Assembly: GCA_023554435.1 (NCBI GenBank)
Contig: JAMJQV010000253.1
Span: 1-33,608, forward strand
DNA length: 33,608 nt
Reading direction: 5' to 3'
Source: Gemmatimonadota bacterium
GTDB lineage: Bacteria; Gemmatimonadota; Gemmatimonadetes; Palauibacterales; Palauibacteraceae
The notes below the pieces were generated by a model. It saw nothing but the letters and a program-made list of their open reading frames with translations, was not told where the DNA came from and did not search any database. The position numbers and the translations under genes were made by a program. This document shows, piece by piece, positions 1-8,260 of the stretch. Within the stretch, counting starts at the first letter, position 1. Each line of letters begins with the position of its first letter.

Positions 1-1278
1 TATGCCCATACTGGCTAGCTTGAGGCGGGCTATCTCCTCGTCCAGTTCCAGCGGCACGTCGTAAACCACTTTTTCCAGCTCGCCGTGGCACCCCTTGACG
101 TACTCCACCACCAGTGCCTGGTTGGCGAAGGACATGTCCATCACGGCTGCCGGATGCCCCTCGGCCGCAGCCAGGTTGATCAAGCGGCCCTCCGCCAGGA
201 GAACGATCCGGCGTCCGTCCACGACGTACTCCACGGCTTCCGGACGGACCTCCTTTGGCTCCCCGGACGCGATTTCTTTCAAGCGGCGAATGTCGATCTC
301 GACGTCGAAGTGACCGGAGTTCGCCACGATGGCTCCGTCCTTCATGGCCCGGAAATGTTCCTCCCGAATGACGCTCGTATTGCCCGTGAGTGTCAGGAAG
401 AGGTCGCCCAGCGGAGCGGCCTCGCCCATCGGCGCGACCGGGAATCCGTCCATCGACGCCTCCAGGGCGACGACCGGCTCGACCTCGGTGACGATCACCT
501 TCGCCCCCGCTCCACGTGCCCTCATGGCCACTCCGCGCCCGCACCAGCCGTAGCCGGCGACGACCACCGTCGAACCGGCCAGCAACATGTTGGTGGCCCG
601 AACCACGCCGTCCAGCGTCGACTGCCCCGTCCCGTACCGATTGTCGAACAGGTGCTTGGTGAGGCTGTCGTTCACCGCTACCACGGGGAACTGGAGAACT
701 CCGTCCGCGGCCATGGCCCGAAGGCGAATGATCCCGGTCGTGGTCTCTTCGGTGGAGCCCCTGACCTCGGAGACCAGCGAGGCTCGCTCGTCGGCGGAGA
801 GACCGGAGACCCAGGCTCGCAGGGCCTCCGGGAGGTCGTCGAGGCGATCCAACGCGATCATGTGCAGTGAGCCCACGAGGTCGGCGCCATCGTCCATCGT
901 CACGGTGGGTCGATGCGCCAGGGCTGCACGTATGTGCTCGTAGTAGCGGTCGTTGTCCTCGCCGCGCACGGCATGCACGGAAATGCCACACTCCTCAACG
1001 AGGTAGGCCGCGACGTCATCCTGCGTGGAGAGCGGGTTCGACGCGCAGAGGACGACGTCGGCCCCGCCCGCCTGAAGCGTTCGCATCAAGTTGGCCGTCT
1101 CCGTCGTTACGTGGAGACAGGCCGACATCCGGACTCCCTCGAAAGGTCGCTCTCGCTCAAAGCGCTCCCTGATCTGTGCCAGCACAGGCATGGTGCGATC
1201 CGCCCACTCCACTCGACGACGGCCTTCCGCCGCGAGGGAGGCGTCCGCGATATCACACTGAATCGTTGAACTCGCCAT
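1..1278 (-). CDS. ahcY: Adenosylhomocysteinase (SAH hydrolase), 3' end cut by window edge
   Basis: Cytosolic NAD-dependent enzyme that splits S-adenosylhomocysteine into homocysteine and adenosine, completing the SAM cycle begun by metK just upstream. The frame is open from the ATG at 1276-1278 to base 1 (426 codons); only the last few residues are missing. Landmarks: CLHVTTETANL near residue 54, NDSLTKHLFDNRYGTGQS at about 203-220 (catalytic Lys/Asp/Asn region) and the Rossmann motif GYGWCGRG at about 242-249. The FDNRYGTGQS form resembles the Thermotoga/archaeal-type enzymes more than the FDNxYGCRxS proteobacterial type (family knowledge). A GGAG sits 9 nt before the ATG. It is separated from metK by 43 nt with no terminator, so it is probably co-transcribed. 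The identification is firm. Confidence 0.96.
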   Translation of the reverse strand, partial: MASSTIQCDIADASLAAEGRRRVEWADRTMPVLAQIRERFERERPFEGVRMSACLHVTTETANLMRTLQAGGADVVLCASNPLSTQDDVAAYLVEECGISVHAVRGEDNDRYYEHIRAALAHRPTVTMDDGADLVGSLHMIALDRLDDLPEALRAWVSGLSADERASLVSEVRGSTEETTTGIIRLRAMAADGVLQFPVVAVNDSLTKHLFDNRYGTGQSTLDGVVRATNMLLAGSTVVVAGYGWCGRGVAMRARGAGAKVIVTEVEPVVALEASMDGFPVAPMGEAAPLGDLFLTLTGNTSVIREEHFRAMKDGAIVANSGHFDVEIDIRRLKEIASGEPKEVRPEAVEYVVDGRRIVLLAEGRLINLAAAEGHPAAVMDMSFANQALVVEYVKGCHGELEKVVYDVPLELDEEIARLKLASMGI

Positions 1279-1321
1279 GTATCCGTTCTCCACCCTTGTC
1301 TGATTGTCGATTCGTCGGGAA

Positions 1322-2485
1322 CTAGACACCCACGGCGTCCTGCAGTTCCTGGGTCCTGTCCAGACGCTCCCAACTGAACCCGCCATCCTCCGTGGGCTCT
1401 CGTCCGAAATGTCCGTAGGACGCCGTACGTCGAAAGATCGGCCTTCGAAGTCCCAGTGCCGAGATGATCTCCCGTGGTCTCAGATCGAAAACGTCCCGCA
1501 CCGCAGACTCCAGCATGGAATCAGGAACGGTTCCCGTGCCGAACGAGTTGACCATCACGGACACCGGGCGGTCAATGCCGATCGCATAAGCGACCTGGAT
1601 CTCTACCTCCCGGGCCAGACCCGCGCCCACGAGGTTCTTCGCCACCCAGCGGGCCGCGTAACTGGCCGATCGGTCCACCTTGGAGGGATCCTTGCCGCTG
1701 AAGGCTCCTCCACCGTGGCTTCCGACTCCGCCATAGGTGTCGACGATGATCTTGCGGCCCGTCAGGCCGGCATCCCCCAGTGGCCCGCCGATCACGAATC
1801 TGCCTGTGGGGTTGATGTGGTGCTTCGCCTCGCCAGCGTCGTACAGGGCGTCGGGCATCACGGGGGCGATTACGTGCTCGATGATCGCCGACTCGATATC
1901 GGCGAGTGACACCTCGGGATCATGCTGCGCGGACACGACCACGGTTCGCACCCGCTCCGGCCCATGGTCACCATACTCGACCGTGACCTGCGCTTTGCCG
2001 TCCGGCCGCAGCCACGGCATGGTACCGTCTCTGCGGACGTCAGCCAGCCGTCGCGTGAGACCGTGCGCCAGCGATACGGGCAGCGGCATCATGGCGACCG
2101 TCTCGGCACACGCGTAGCCGAACATCATCCCCTGGTCCCCCGCCCCCCCCGTGTCGACCCCAATTCCGATGTCGGGAGACTGCTCGTCGATCGAGACGAG
2201 GACCGCGCACGAACGATAGCTGAACCCGAAGTCCTCCCGGTCGTAGCCGATCTCCTCAATGGTATTGCGAGCGATCTCGCCGTATCGAACCGCGGCCTTC
2301 GCTGTAATCTCGCCCGCCAGGACGACCAGGCCCGTCGATACCAGGGTTTCGCACGCCACCCTCGCGTCCGGATCCTCCTGGAGCACGGCGTCCAGAATGG
2401 CGTCCGAAATCTGATCGGCGACCTTGTCCGGGTGACCTTCCGTAACCGACTCGGATGTAAATAGATGATGACTCTCGGGAACCAC
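1322..2485 (-). CDS. metK: S-adenosylmethionine synthase
   Basis: Makes SAM from ATP and methionine in the cytosol. The 387 residues are normal for the family. Landmarks: EGHPDK at 16-21 (ATP-binding His18), signature GAGDQG at 114-119 and the P-loop-like GGGAFSGKD at 258-266. The start is a GTG at 2483-2485 with GGAG six bases upstream; the first residues VPESHHLFTSESVTEGHPDK match the family's usual N-terminus. It is followed by ahcY, giving a two-gene methyl-cycle unit. A promoter-like pair lies at 2528-2556, overlapping the end of ptsI. The leader would be about 35 nt, too short for a SAM riboswitch. Confidence 0.97.
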   Translation of the reverse strand: MVPESHHLFTSESVTEGHPDKVADQISDAILDAVLQEDPDARVACETLVSTGLVVLAGEITAKAAVRYGEIARNTIEEIGYDREDFGFSYRSCAVLVSIDEQSPDIGIGVDTGGAGDQGMMFGYACAETVAMMPLPVSLAHGLTRRLADVRRDGTMPWLRPDGKAQVTVEYGDHGPERVRTVVVSAQHDPEVSLADIESAIIEHVIAPVMPDALYDAGEAKHHINPTGRFVIGGPLGDAGLTGRKIIVDTYGGVGSHGGGAFSGKDPSKVDRSASYAARWVAKNLVGAGLAREVEIQVAYAIGIDRPVSVMVNSFGTGTVPDSMLESAVRDVFDLRPREIISALGLRRPIFRRTASYGHFGREPTEDGGFSWERLDRTQELQDAVGV

Positions 2486-2527
2486 TCTATCTCCGTTCTC
2501 TATGCAGCCGCTGCGTCGGGCGGCCAG

Positions 2528-2556
2528 AAGCTACCCGACCACTATTCCTTTGACAA
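2528..2556 (-). promoter_or_regulatory. Putative promoter of metK-ahcY
   Basis: Read on the minus strand: TTGTCA (2551-2556), a 17-nt spacer, then TAGCTT (2528-2533). The -35 matches TTGACA at five of six positions. The -10 is atypical, but the same hexamer occurs in the rnz promoter candidate. The predicted start would leave a leader of about 35 nt before the metK GTG. The element overlaps the last codons of ptsI, so metK-ahcY could be expressed independently of the PTS genes. This is pattern recognition only. Confidence 0.45.
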
Positions 2557-4311
2557 CTCGACGGGGGATGGCTCGGGAAGCACCCCGCGATCGGCGAGGT
2601 ATTGAGCCAGGGCTCGCCTCATCTCGTCGCCGCTCTCCAGTCGATCCAACTTTCGCATGAGCTTGCCGAGTTCCTTGGCCGAGACATTGCGAATCAGCTC
2701 TCGAATCTCGGGCAGTCCGCGAACGGAAACGCTGAACTTGCGATACCCGAGTCCGAGGAGAGCGGCCACCCCCAGAGGATCGCCCGACAGTTCCCCGCAT
2801 ACGCTGAGGTCGAGCCCGTACCGAGCGCTTTCCTTCACGACGCGACGGTACATCCGTACGAGCGCCGGGTGCAGTGGGTCGTACAGCTTGCCTACTTTCG
2901 CGTTCCCGCGATCCGCGGCAAGAACATACTGGGTCAGGTCGTTGGTTCCGAGACTGACGAAGTCGACGTATGGAGCCAGAAGGTCCAGGGTCTCCACGGC
3001 AGCCGGGGTCTCGACCATGACACCCAGCGGAATCCGAATCCCTGACCCGGTGAGTCCAAGCGATGCGTATGTCTCGGTCAGCAAGTCGCGCGAGCGCCGC
3101 ATTTCCTCCACCGTCGAAACGAACGGAATGAGGAGCCGCAAGTTGCCGCTCTCGGATGCTCGCACCGCCGCTCTCAACTGGTTGCGAAACAGCTCCGGCA
3201 TGTCGAGGCAGATGCGAATCGCCCGCCAGCCCAGGTACGGGTTGTCTTCAGGCGGCAAGTGCAGGAACAGCGGGAACTTGTCACCGCCGATGTCGAACGT
3301 GCGGAGGGTTACTTCTCGGCCGGGGAAGGCCTCGACCACGCCTTGATAGGCCTCGAACTGGTCTTCCTCCGTGGGGATTTCCCGCCTTCCGATCGCCAGG
3401 AACTCTGACCGAAATAGCCCCACGCCCTCCGCTCCCAGGCGCAGAGCATCCACCGCCTCGTGGGGAAGATCCAGATTGGCCTGCACGACCGTGTGCACGC
3501 CGTCCATCGTCTTCGTCGGCTTGCCGGCAACCCTTTGCAGGGCCTCTCTCCGATGCGTTGCCTGCGCGACCGCCCGGTGAAACCCCTCCACTTCTTGCGG
3601 GCTGGGGTTGATTCGAATCTCCCCCGTTCGCCCGTCGACCAACAAGCGGTCAGCGTCTTCAATCGACTCCAGTGCGGCCCCCACAGCCACGACAACGGGG
3701 ATCCCCAGGGCCCTGGCCAGGATGACCCCATGCGCACCGCGGGACCCTCCAGAGAGGACCACGCCGAGGACTCGCTCCGGATCGAGACGCGCTGCGATAC
3801 TGGGAGGCAGCTCGTCGCCGACAAGAATCGAAGGTTCCTCGCCCTCGGTCACCAGATCAGACGGATCGCCGTGCCCCAGCAGGTGGGACAGAACGCGCAG
3901 GCGCACGTCATGGAGATCGGCGAGGCGGTCCACGAGCATGGCATGCGCCGACTCCTGCATCCGGATTCGCATCTCGAGGGCCTGCCAGTCGAAGGCCCTC
4001 TCGGCGCACACGAAATTGTCGCGAATGTAGGAAAGGGTGCCCCGGATCAGGTCCGGGTCTTCGATCATCATGGCCTGTGACTCGAAGACCTTTCCTTCGA
4101 ACGGACCGATCCGGTGGGTCGTCTCGGCCTGCAGGCGCGACACGTGCTCGAGGGCCCGGGCCCTCGCCTGCCCAAAGCGCTCGACCTCGCTCTCGACCTC
4201 GTCCGGGTTGATCGTCCGGTGCGACACGAGGGGAATGTTCCAGTCGATCCAGCGGACCGGGCCCAACGCTCTGCCGGCCGACGCGCCCATTCCTTCAAGG
4301 ATTCGCGACAT
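2542..4311 (-). CDS. ptsI: PTS enzyme I (PEP-protein phosphotransferase)
   Basis: Cytosolic enzyme that takes phosphate from PEP and passes it to HPr. The 589 residues begin at the ATG at 4309-4311, one base after the HPr stop; upstream in-frame codons lie inside ptsH and are not conserved. Landmarks: phosphocarrier His194 in GAHGVILARALGIP; PEP-binding barrel motifs LRTFDIGGDKF (337-346) and NPYLGWRAIR (357-366); MVETPAAVETL at 432-442; SLGTNDLTQY; and the catalytic Cys505 in SVCGELSGDPLG. Before the active His the usual GGxTSH reads GSRGAH, so the Thr-Ser pair is replaced by Gly-Ala. It ends the PTS block; metK follows after 56 nt. Confidence 0.95.
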   Translation of the reverse strand: MSRILEGMGASAGRALGPVRWIDWNIPLVSHRTINPDEVESEVERFGQARARALEHVSRLQAETTHRIGPFEGKVFESQAMMIEDPDLIRGTLSYIRDNFVCAERAFDWQALEMRIRMQESAHAMLVDRLADLHDVRLRVLSHLLGHGDPSDLVTEGEEPSILVGDELPPSIAARLDPERVLGVVLSGGSRGAHGVILARALGIPVVVAVGAALESIEDADRLLVDGRTGEIRINPSPQEVEGFHRAVAQATHRREALQRVAGKPTKTMDGVHTVVQANLDLPHEAVDALRLGAEGVGLFRSEFLAIGRREIPTEEDQFEAYQGVVEAFPGREVTLRTFDIGGDKFPLFLHLPPEDNPYLGWRAIRICLDMPELFRNQLRAAVRASESGNLRLLIPFVSTVEEMRRSRDLLTETYASLGLTGSGIRIPLGVMVETPAAVETLDLLAPYVDFVSLGTNDLTQYVLAADRGNAKVGKLYDPLHPALVRMYRRVVKESARYGLDLSVCGELSGDPLGVAALLGLGYRKFSVSVRGLPEIRELIRNVSAKELGKLMRKLDRLESGDEMRRALAQYLADRGVLPEPSPVELSKE

Positions 4312-4312
4312 G

Positions 4313-4642
4313 TCAGTTCTCGATCTCGTAGTCCGACTCGGTCTCCCCGAATCGCTCACTCACCAGTGTCGCCAGGGCCTCCAGGGCCTCATCTGCATCA
4401 TCTCCCACGGCCCGGAGCTTCAGGGTCGACCCACATTCGGCCGCCAGCATCATCACCCCCATGATGCTCTTCCCGTTCACCTCCAGACCTTCCTTCTCAA
4501 CCGTGACCTTGGCCTTGAAGGTGGACGACAGCTTCACGAATTCGGCGGCCGGCCTCGCGTGGAGTCCGTAGCGATTCAAGATGACGACGATCCGCTCGAC
4601 CTGACCTCCATTGCCCTTCTCCAGCCGACCCGACTCGGTCAT
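4313..4642 (-). CDS. ptsH: HPr phosphocarrier protein with regulatory serine
   Basis: Small cytosolic phosphocarrier between enzyme I and EIIA. The 109 residues exceed the usual 85-90 because of about 14 extra N-terminal residues and a short acidic tail. The active histidine is His28 in LNRYGLHARPAA. The serine phosphorylated by HPr kinase in other bacteria is Ser59 in NGKSIMGVMMLAA, which fits the hprK gene in the same cluster. The start is an ATG at 4640-4642, four bases after the IID stop, with GGGTGAG upstream. No start codon lies at the point where shorter HPr proteins begin, so the extension is probably real. Confidence 0.95.
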   Translation of the reverse strand: MTESGRLEKGNGGQVERIVVILNRYGLHARPAAEFVKLSSTFKAKVTVEKEGLEVNGKSIMGVMMLAAECGSTLKLRAVGDDADEALEALATLVSERFGETESDYEIEN

Positions 4643-4646
4643 TGGC

Positions 4647-5402
4647 TCACCCTACCAGTCCGCCGACGAGCCACAGAAGAGGCGCAATCACCAGCAGCAC
4701 CGTCGCCAGGCGCCCTCCTTGCCTCGGAAACCGGAAGGCCAGAAGCGCCCCCACGACCCCAATCCCGAGGAGTGCCGCCGGCGCCAGAGAGAGTGCCGCT
4801 TGCTCGACAACCGCGGCGGCCAGCAGGAGGGTGACTGCCCCCGTCAGGAGAATGTTCAGCGGCCAGATCTTCTCTGCCCATCGCTCGAGCCATGCGCCAT
4901 TGAGCAGGCGGCCCACCTCGAGGCCGGCTTGCCACCCCGTGATGTACGCCCATGCCCGGACCGCTATGTGCCCCACATTGTAGAGCACGAGGAAGCCGGC
5001 CACGCTCCACCCGGGAGACGCACCGAGCAGGAAGGCCATTATGCCCACCAGGGCGCACACCGGTCTCCACTGACCCCACACCGCCCGGTCTCCCACGGTG
5101 CCCAGGGGACCACGCAGGGCCAGGCGGAACTTGTCGATCGTGGCGGGATCCACCTCGTCCTGCTCGAGACGCCCCAAAGCCGCCACCGCCATCGCGCACA
5201 GATAGGGGTGCCCATTGAAGGGCCTCATTGAGCGCTCTACCGACTCCCGCAGTCGAACGGGGTCGCCCGCATAGATCCGCCTGAGCAAAGGCAGCAGGGC
5301 ATACGCCACTCCGGTACCGACCATCGTCGTGTAGTTCCAGGACCCCTGGACAGCGAAGGTCCGCGACCAGGCCGCGAAATGATCCGATCGCAGGGGCTTC
5401 AC
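4647..5402 (-). CDS. PTS mannose/fructose/sorbose-family IID component
   Basis: Membrane subunit that with IIC forms the sugar channel of mannose-type PTS permeases. It has 251 residues from the GTG at 5400-5402, which forms a GTGA overlap with the IIC stop; the frame stays open further upstream, but that part lies inside IIC. Family landmarks: FNGHPYLCAMAVAALGRLE and FRLALRGPLGTVGDRAVW, matching the FNxHP and GPLAGIGD motifs of EIID. Hydrophobic segments are in the C-terminal half, finishing in a membrane stretch ending GGLVG. Sugar specificity cannot be read from the sequence. HPr follows after 4 nt. Confidence 0.9.
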   Translation of the reverse strand: MKPLRSDHFAAWSRTFAVQGSWNYTTMVGTGVAYALLPLLRRIYAGDPVRLRESVERSMRPFNGHPYLCAMAVAALGRLEQDEVDPATIDKFRLALRGPLGTVGDRAVWGQWRPVCALVGIMAFLLGASPGWSVAGFLVLYNVGHIAVRAWAYITGWQAGLEVGRLLNGAWLERWAEKIWPLNILLTGAVTLLLAAAVVEQAALSLAPAALLGIGVVGALLAFRFPRQGGRLATVLLVIAPLLWLVGGLVG

Positions 5403-6103
5403 GTGAGACCTCCCAGGATCAAGAGCAGGCCGAGTCCCGCCCCGACGAGGATGAGGGGCCACCCACGCACACCAAAAGCCGACGACCGGCCCGCGGCCCC
5501 CGCGGAGGCAGCCAAACCGAGCACCAGCGAGGCAACGGCGTACCGACCAAGGCTCGACGGACCGGTCCCGACCACGAGGGTCACGACCAGCATCGAAGGA
5601 ACCAGGAATGCGGCCACCAGGATCGCCCCACGCAAGCCGTCGAGCCAGATAGCCACCCGATGGCGCTGCTCGAGCAGGCCCGGGTCAGCGGCCAGTTCAC
5701 CCGCCGGACTCATGATCCGCTCATTGAGACGTCTTCTGACATGCACGGTCACCGCGCCAATCCATCCCAGTGCCCAACCCAGAGCAACGGAGAGGAGCAA
5801 GGCGCCCATGGCGGCGCCACCCGAGGCGGCGTAGGACGCACCCGCAACGAGGCCGGCGGGGCCCGTATCGGGGTACTTGGCCGCGCCGAACGGCGGGTGC
5901 CGCAATGCATAGACCTCGAGAACGGCGCCAACGAGCATTCCGGCTACCGGATTGCCCATGAGCCAGCCACCGACTGTAGCCGAGACCAGGGGTCGAGAGA
6001 CCATGACCTGGGGCCACGACACCGCGTCCATGCCCAGTAAGCCTCCACCGAGCACCGCCAGGAGCCACGTTCCTGGACCGAGAGAGAGCTCACTCCAGGA
6101 CAT
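5399..6103 (-). CDS. PTS mannose/fructose/sorbose-family IIC component
   Basis: Polytopic inner-membrane permease subunit of the mannose PTS family, 234 residues. Conserved EIIC core: MVSRPLVSATVGGWLMGNP, then GAVLEVYALRHPPFGAAKYPD. Several hydrophobic segments follow, ending near LILVGAGLGLLLILGGL. I take the ATG at 6101-6103 as start because a strong GGAGGAG lies nine bases upstream; an adjacent TTG at 6104-6106 is a weaker alternative. It overlaps the end of IIB by 14 nt and the start of IID by 4 nt, consistent with stoichiometric translation of the permease. Confidence 0.9.
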   Translation of the reverse strand: MSWSELSLGPGTWLLAVLGGGLLGMDAVSWPQVMVSRPLVSATVGGWLMGNPVAGMLVGAVLEVYALRHPPFGAAKYPDTGPAGLVAGASYAASGGAAMGALLLSVALGWALGWIGAVTVHVRRRLNERIMSPAGELAADPGLLEQRHRVAIWLDGLRGAILVAAFLVPSMLVVTLVVGTGPSSLGRYAVASLVLGLAASAGAAGRSSAFGVRGWPLILVGAGLGLLLILGGLT

Positions 6104-6578
6104 CAACCAGCTCCTCCAGGCCGACTTCCCGCCCCGCGGGCAGGTCCCGAGCCGTGACTCCCGACGAGAACGCGTGTATGGCCTTCAGGTCCTCCTCTTC
6201 GCCAGGGTCGAGGTGGACATACGTCAGGACTCGGCGCCTCGAGCCGGTCGCGTGCAGACCGCCAAGATTGACCCTCTTCCCCGACAGGAGTCCCGCCTCC
6301 CCGAGCGCCCGCATATCCTCCGTGCCCCGGGTGAGAAGGGCCCCCCTACCCTCCCGGGAGTCCAACTCAGAGAAGCGCTGCACGGTTTCTGCCACGGAGA
6401 CGAAGTCGACCGCCGTCCGGTCGGCCAGACCGGCACTGTAGATGTCCTGCTCCCAATCACTGCCCGCCAGGTCATCATCCACGACCACGTAGTAGTCGAT
6501 GCCCAGTCGCATGCCCCAACCCACGATCACCTGGCCGTGGAGAAGTCGTTCGTCAATGCGAAACAGTACGAGGGTCAC
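6090..6578 (-). CDS. PTS mannose/fructose/sorbose-family IIB component
   Basis: Cytoplasmic phosphotransfer subunit that passes phosphate from IIA to the incoming sugar. It has 162 residues from the GTG at 6576-6578, which makes a GTGA overlap with the IIA stop; longer in-frame extension upstream runs through IIA and is not real. The family active-site motif is exact: RIDERLLHGQV with the phospho-His at residue 14. The C-terminus has the expected GVTARDLP-type segment. It sits in the order IIA-IIB-IIC-IID with overlaps throughout. Confidence 0.93.
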   Translation of the reverse strand: MTLVLFRIDERLLHGQVIVGWGMRLGIDYYVVVDDDLAGSDWEQDIYSAGLADRTAVDFVSVAETVQRFSELDSREGRGALLTRGTEDMRALGEAGLLSGKRVNLGGLHATGSRRRVLTYVHLDPGEEEDLKAIHAFSSGVTARDLPAGREVGLEELVDVLE

Positions 6579-6964
6579 GACGAGTCGTCCGCCAGATATG
6601 CCACCGTACCGGCGTGGCCTTTCTCCACGGCTCGTCGGGCGAGTTCGGCCGAACCCAGGTCCCGATGAAATACGAAATCCAGGAGCATGGGAAGGCTGAC
6701 GCCGGATACTACCGGGGCGCCGACCCCCTCCGCGCCTACGATCCGGGCAGCATGAGCGCAACTTCCGCTCGCGAGGTCGACAAAGACGAGAGCCTCGCCC
6801 GGCCCCACTGCATCCCTGATCCTCGCCGCCAACACGTCGGGAGAACAGCCCGTGTTGCTGATCGGCAGCAACACACCCACGACGCCCGAAATGGACTCGG
6901 TCGTCTCGACGAGACACCGGGCCAGGTTGCCGTGAGCCACCACGACACCCCGGACCTCACTCAT
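6575..6964 (-). CDS. PTS mannose-family IIA component
   Basis: Cytoplasmic subunit phosphorylated by HPr. The 129 residues are about right for a stand-alone mannose-type IIA. The phospho-acceptor is His11 in VVVAHGNLA. Other landmarks: VFVDLASGSCAHAARI (family VxTDLxGGSPxNxA) and VSGVSLPMLLDFV (family VTGVNLPMLLE). It starts at the ATG at 6962-6964, overlapping the end of hprK by 8 nt. In proteobacterial rpoN-type clusters a stand-alone IIA of this kind often has only a regulatory role; here IIB, IIC and IID follow directly, so sugar transport is plausible. Confidence 0.93.
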   Translation of the reverse strand: MSEVRGVVVAHGNLARCLVETTESISGVVGVLLPISNTGCSPDVLAARIRDAVGPGEALVFVDLASGSCAHAARIVGAEGVGAPVVSGVSLPMLLDFVFHRDLGSAELARRAVEKGHAGTVAYLADDSS

Positions 6965-7916
6965 AGTCCTCCTCGAGGTACTCCTTCACGGGCTGCATCA
7001 GGAGACGCAGATTCTGCTCGAACATCCGGGCGCTGTCGACCCCGGCGTAGCGGAGGAGGTGGTCCATCGCCACTACCTCGCTGATCACCGTGATGTTCTT
7101 GCCGGGATTCAGAGGTATCACGACCCTCGGAATCGTGGTGTCCAGAATATCAGTCGTGTCCCGCTCGAGCCCGGTCCGATCGTAGCTGGCGCTCTGTCTC
7201 CAGTGCTCCAACTGCACAACGACCTCGATACGCTTCTGCTGCCGCACCGCTCGCACGCCGAACAGGGCTCTCACATCGATGATCCCGATCCCTCGGATCT
7301 CCATGTGGTGCTGCTGGTGCTCATGGGCCTGCCCGATGAGAACATCGAAGCCCCTCCGTCTCACCAGAACCACATCGTCGGCGACGAGCCGGTGTCCCCT
7401 CTCCACGAGATCCAGAACGCACTCGCTCTTTCCGATGCCGCTCGCTCCGACGAAGAGCAGACCTACCCCATACACATCCGCGAGAGACCCGTGAATGGCC
7501 GTGGACGGGGCGAACTCCTCTTCCAGAAAGGGCTTGATGCGACGATAGAACTCACCGGTCTTGAGCTGCGACCGAATGACCGGGATTGATCGTTCCTCCG
7601 CGAGATCCAGGAGCTCCCGTGGGGGCTCCAGCCCCTTGGTCACGAAGACCACCGGCACCTCGGTGCCAAGGAACTCGCCGAGTACCTCTCGCCGGCGGTC
7701 GGCAGCCATCGACCGGAGGTACATCACCTCGGTCTCGCCCAGTACCTGCATACGACGGCTCGGAAAACGGTCCGTGAAGCCAGCCAGGACCAGTCCAGGG
7801 CTGGAGATGTCGGAACTCGTGATTTCCCGCTCGAGGCCACCCTGTCCGGCGGCCAGCGTGAGGTCGAGGCTATTCTGTCTCTGCTCGAACAAGTCAGCGA
7901 CGTGCAATATGCTCAC
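6957..7916 (-). CDS. hprK: HPr kinase/phosphorylase
   Basis: Bifunctional enzyme that phosphorylates or dephosphorylates HPr on its regulatory serine. The 319 residues match the family. The N-terminal domain is followed by a catalytic domain with HGSLADVYGVG (catalytic His142), the Walker A GASGIGKS at 157-164, and the HprK signature EIRGIGIIDVRALFG. It begins at a GTG (7914-7916) in a GTGA overlap with hpf and overlaps IIA by 8 nt. The likely substrate is Ser59 of the HPr encoded four genes downstream. RapZ, which commonly follows hprK in proteobacteria, is absent at this junction. Confidence 0.96.
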   Translation of the reverse strand: MSILHVADLFEQRQNSLDLTLAAGQGGLEREITSSDISSPGLVLAGFTDRFPSRRMQVLGETEVMYLRSMAADRRREVLGEFLGTEVPVVFVTKGLEPPRELLDLAEERSIPVIRSQLKTGEFYRRIKPFLEEEFAPSTAIHGSLADVYGVGLLFVGASGIGKSECVLDLVERGHRLVADDVVLVRRRGFDVLIGQAHEHQQHHMEIRGIGIIDVRALFGVRAVRQQKRIEVVVQLEHWRQSASYDRTGLERDTTDILDTTIPRVVIPLNPGKNITVISEVVAMDHLLRYAGVDSARMFEQNLRLLMQPVKEYLEEDYE

Positions 7917-8248
7917 GACTCATCGTTCTCCATGGCGACCACCGGAATCTCGGGGACGGCCTTGTGATCTCGCACCTTCTCCCGGCGGCTCTTGAGCTGC
8001 CTGGACAGCTTCTCGTACACGCGGTCAATCGCCGTGCGGAAGTCCCCCGACTCCGCCCCGCCGTGGACTCCGGGTCCCCGTCGGGTCACCACGTTGGCCT
8101 CGATCCGGCATCGTTTCTTCTCTTCCGACAGGGTCACTTCGATGCGGGAGACGTCGTCGAACCGGTCGAGTCGCTCGAAGCGTTCCTCGAGGTGCTCTCT
8201 CAGGCTGTCAGCGAGTTCCACGTGCCTTCCAGAGATGATGATCTGCAT
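7913..8248 (-). CDS. hpf: Ribosome hibernation promoting factor, short form
   Basis: Binds the 30S subunit and promotes ribosome dimerisation or inactivation in stress. Its 111 residues match the short HPF/YfiA type, without the C-terminal dimerisation domain of long HPF. The N-terminus MQIIISGRHVELADSLREHL and the VTRRGPGVHGGAESGDFRTAID region fit the S30AE family. The start ATG at 8246-8248 has a strong AGGAGGG nine or ten bases upstream. It overlaps hprK by 4 nt. An hpf-hprK pair is known from rpoN-linked regions of other phyla, but no rpoN is nearby here. Confidence 0.93.
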   Translation of the reverse strand: MQIIISGRHVELADSLREHLEERFERLDRFDDVSRIEVTLSEEKKRCRIEANVVTRRGPGVHGGAESGDFRTAIDRVYEKLSRQLKSRREKVRDHKAVPEIPVVAMENDES

Positions 8249-8260
8249 CGACTCCCTCCT

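Noticed and set aside
2486..2541. SAM riboswitch or terminator between ptsI and metK
   Set aside because: The gap is only 56 nt; a GTCGGG/CCCGAC stem (2515-2539) exists but has no U-run and overlaps the predicted -10, and no SAM aptamer could fit.
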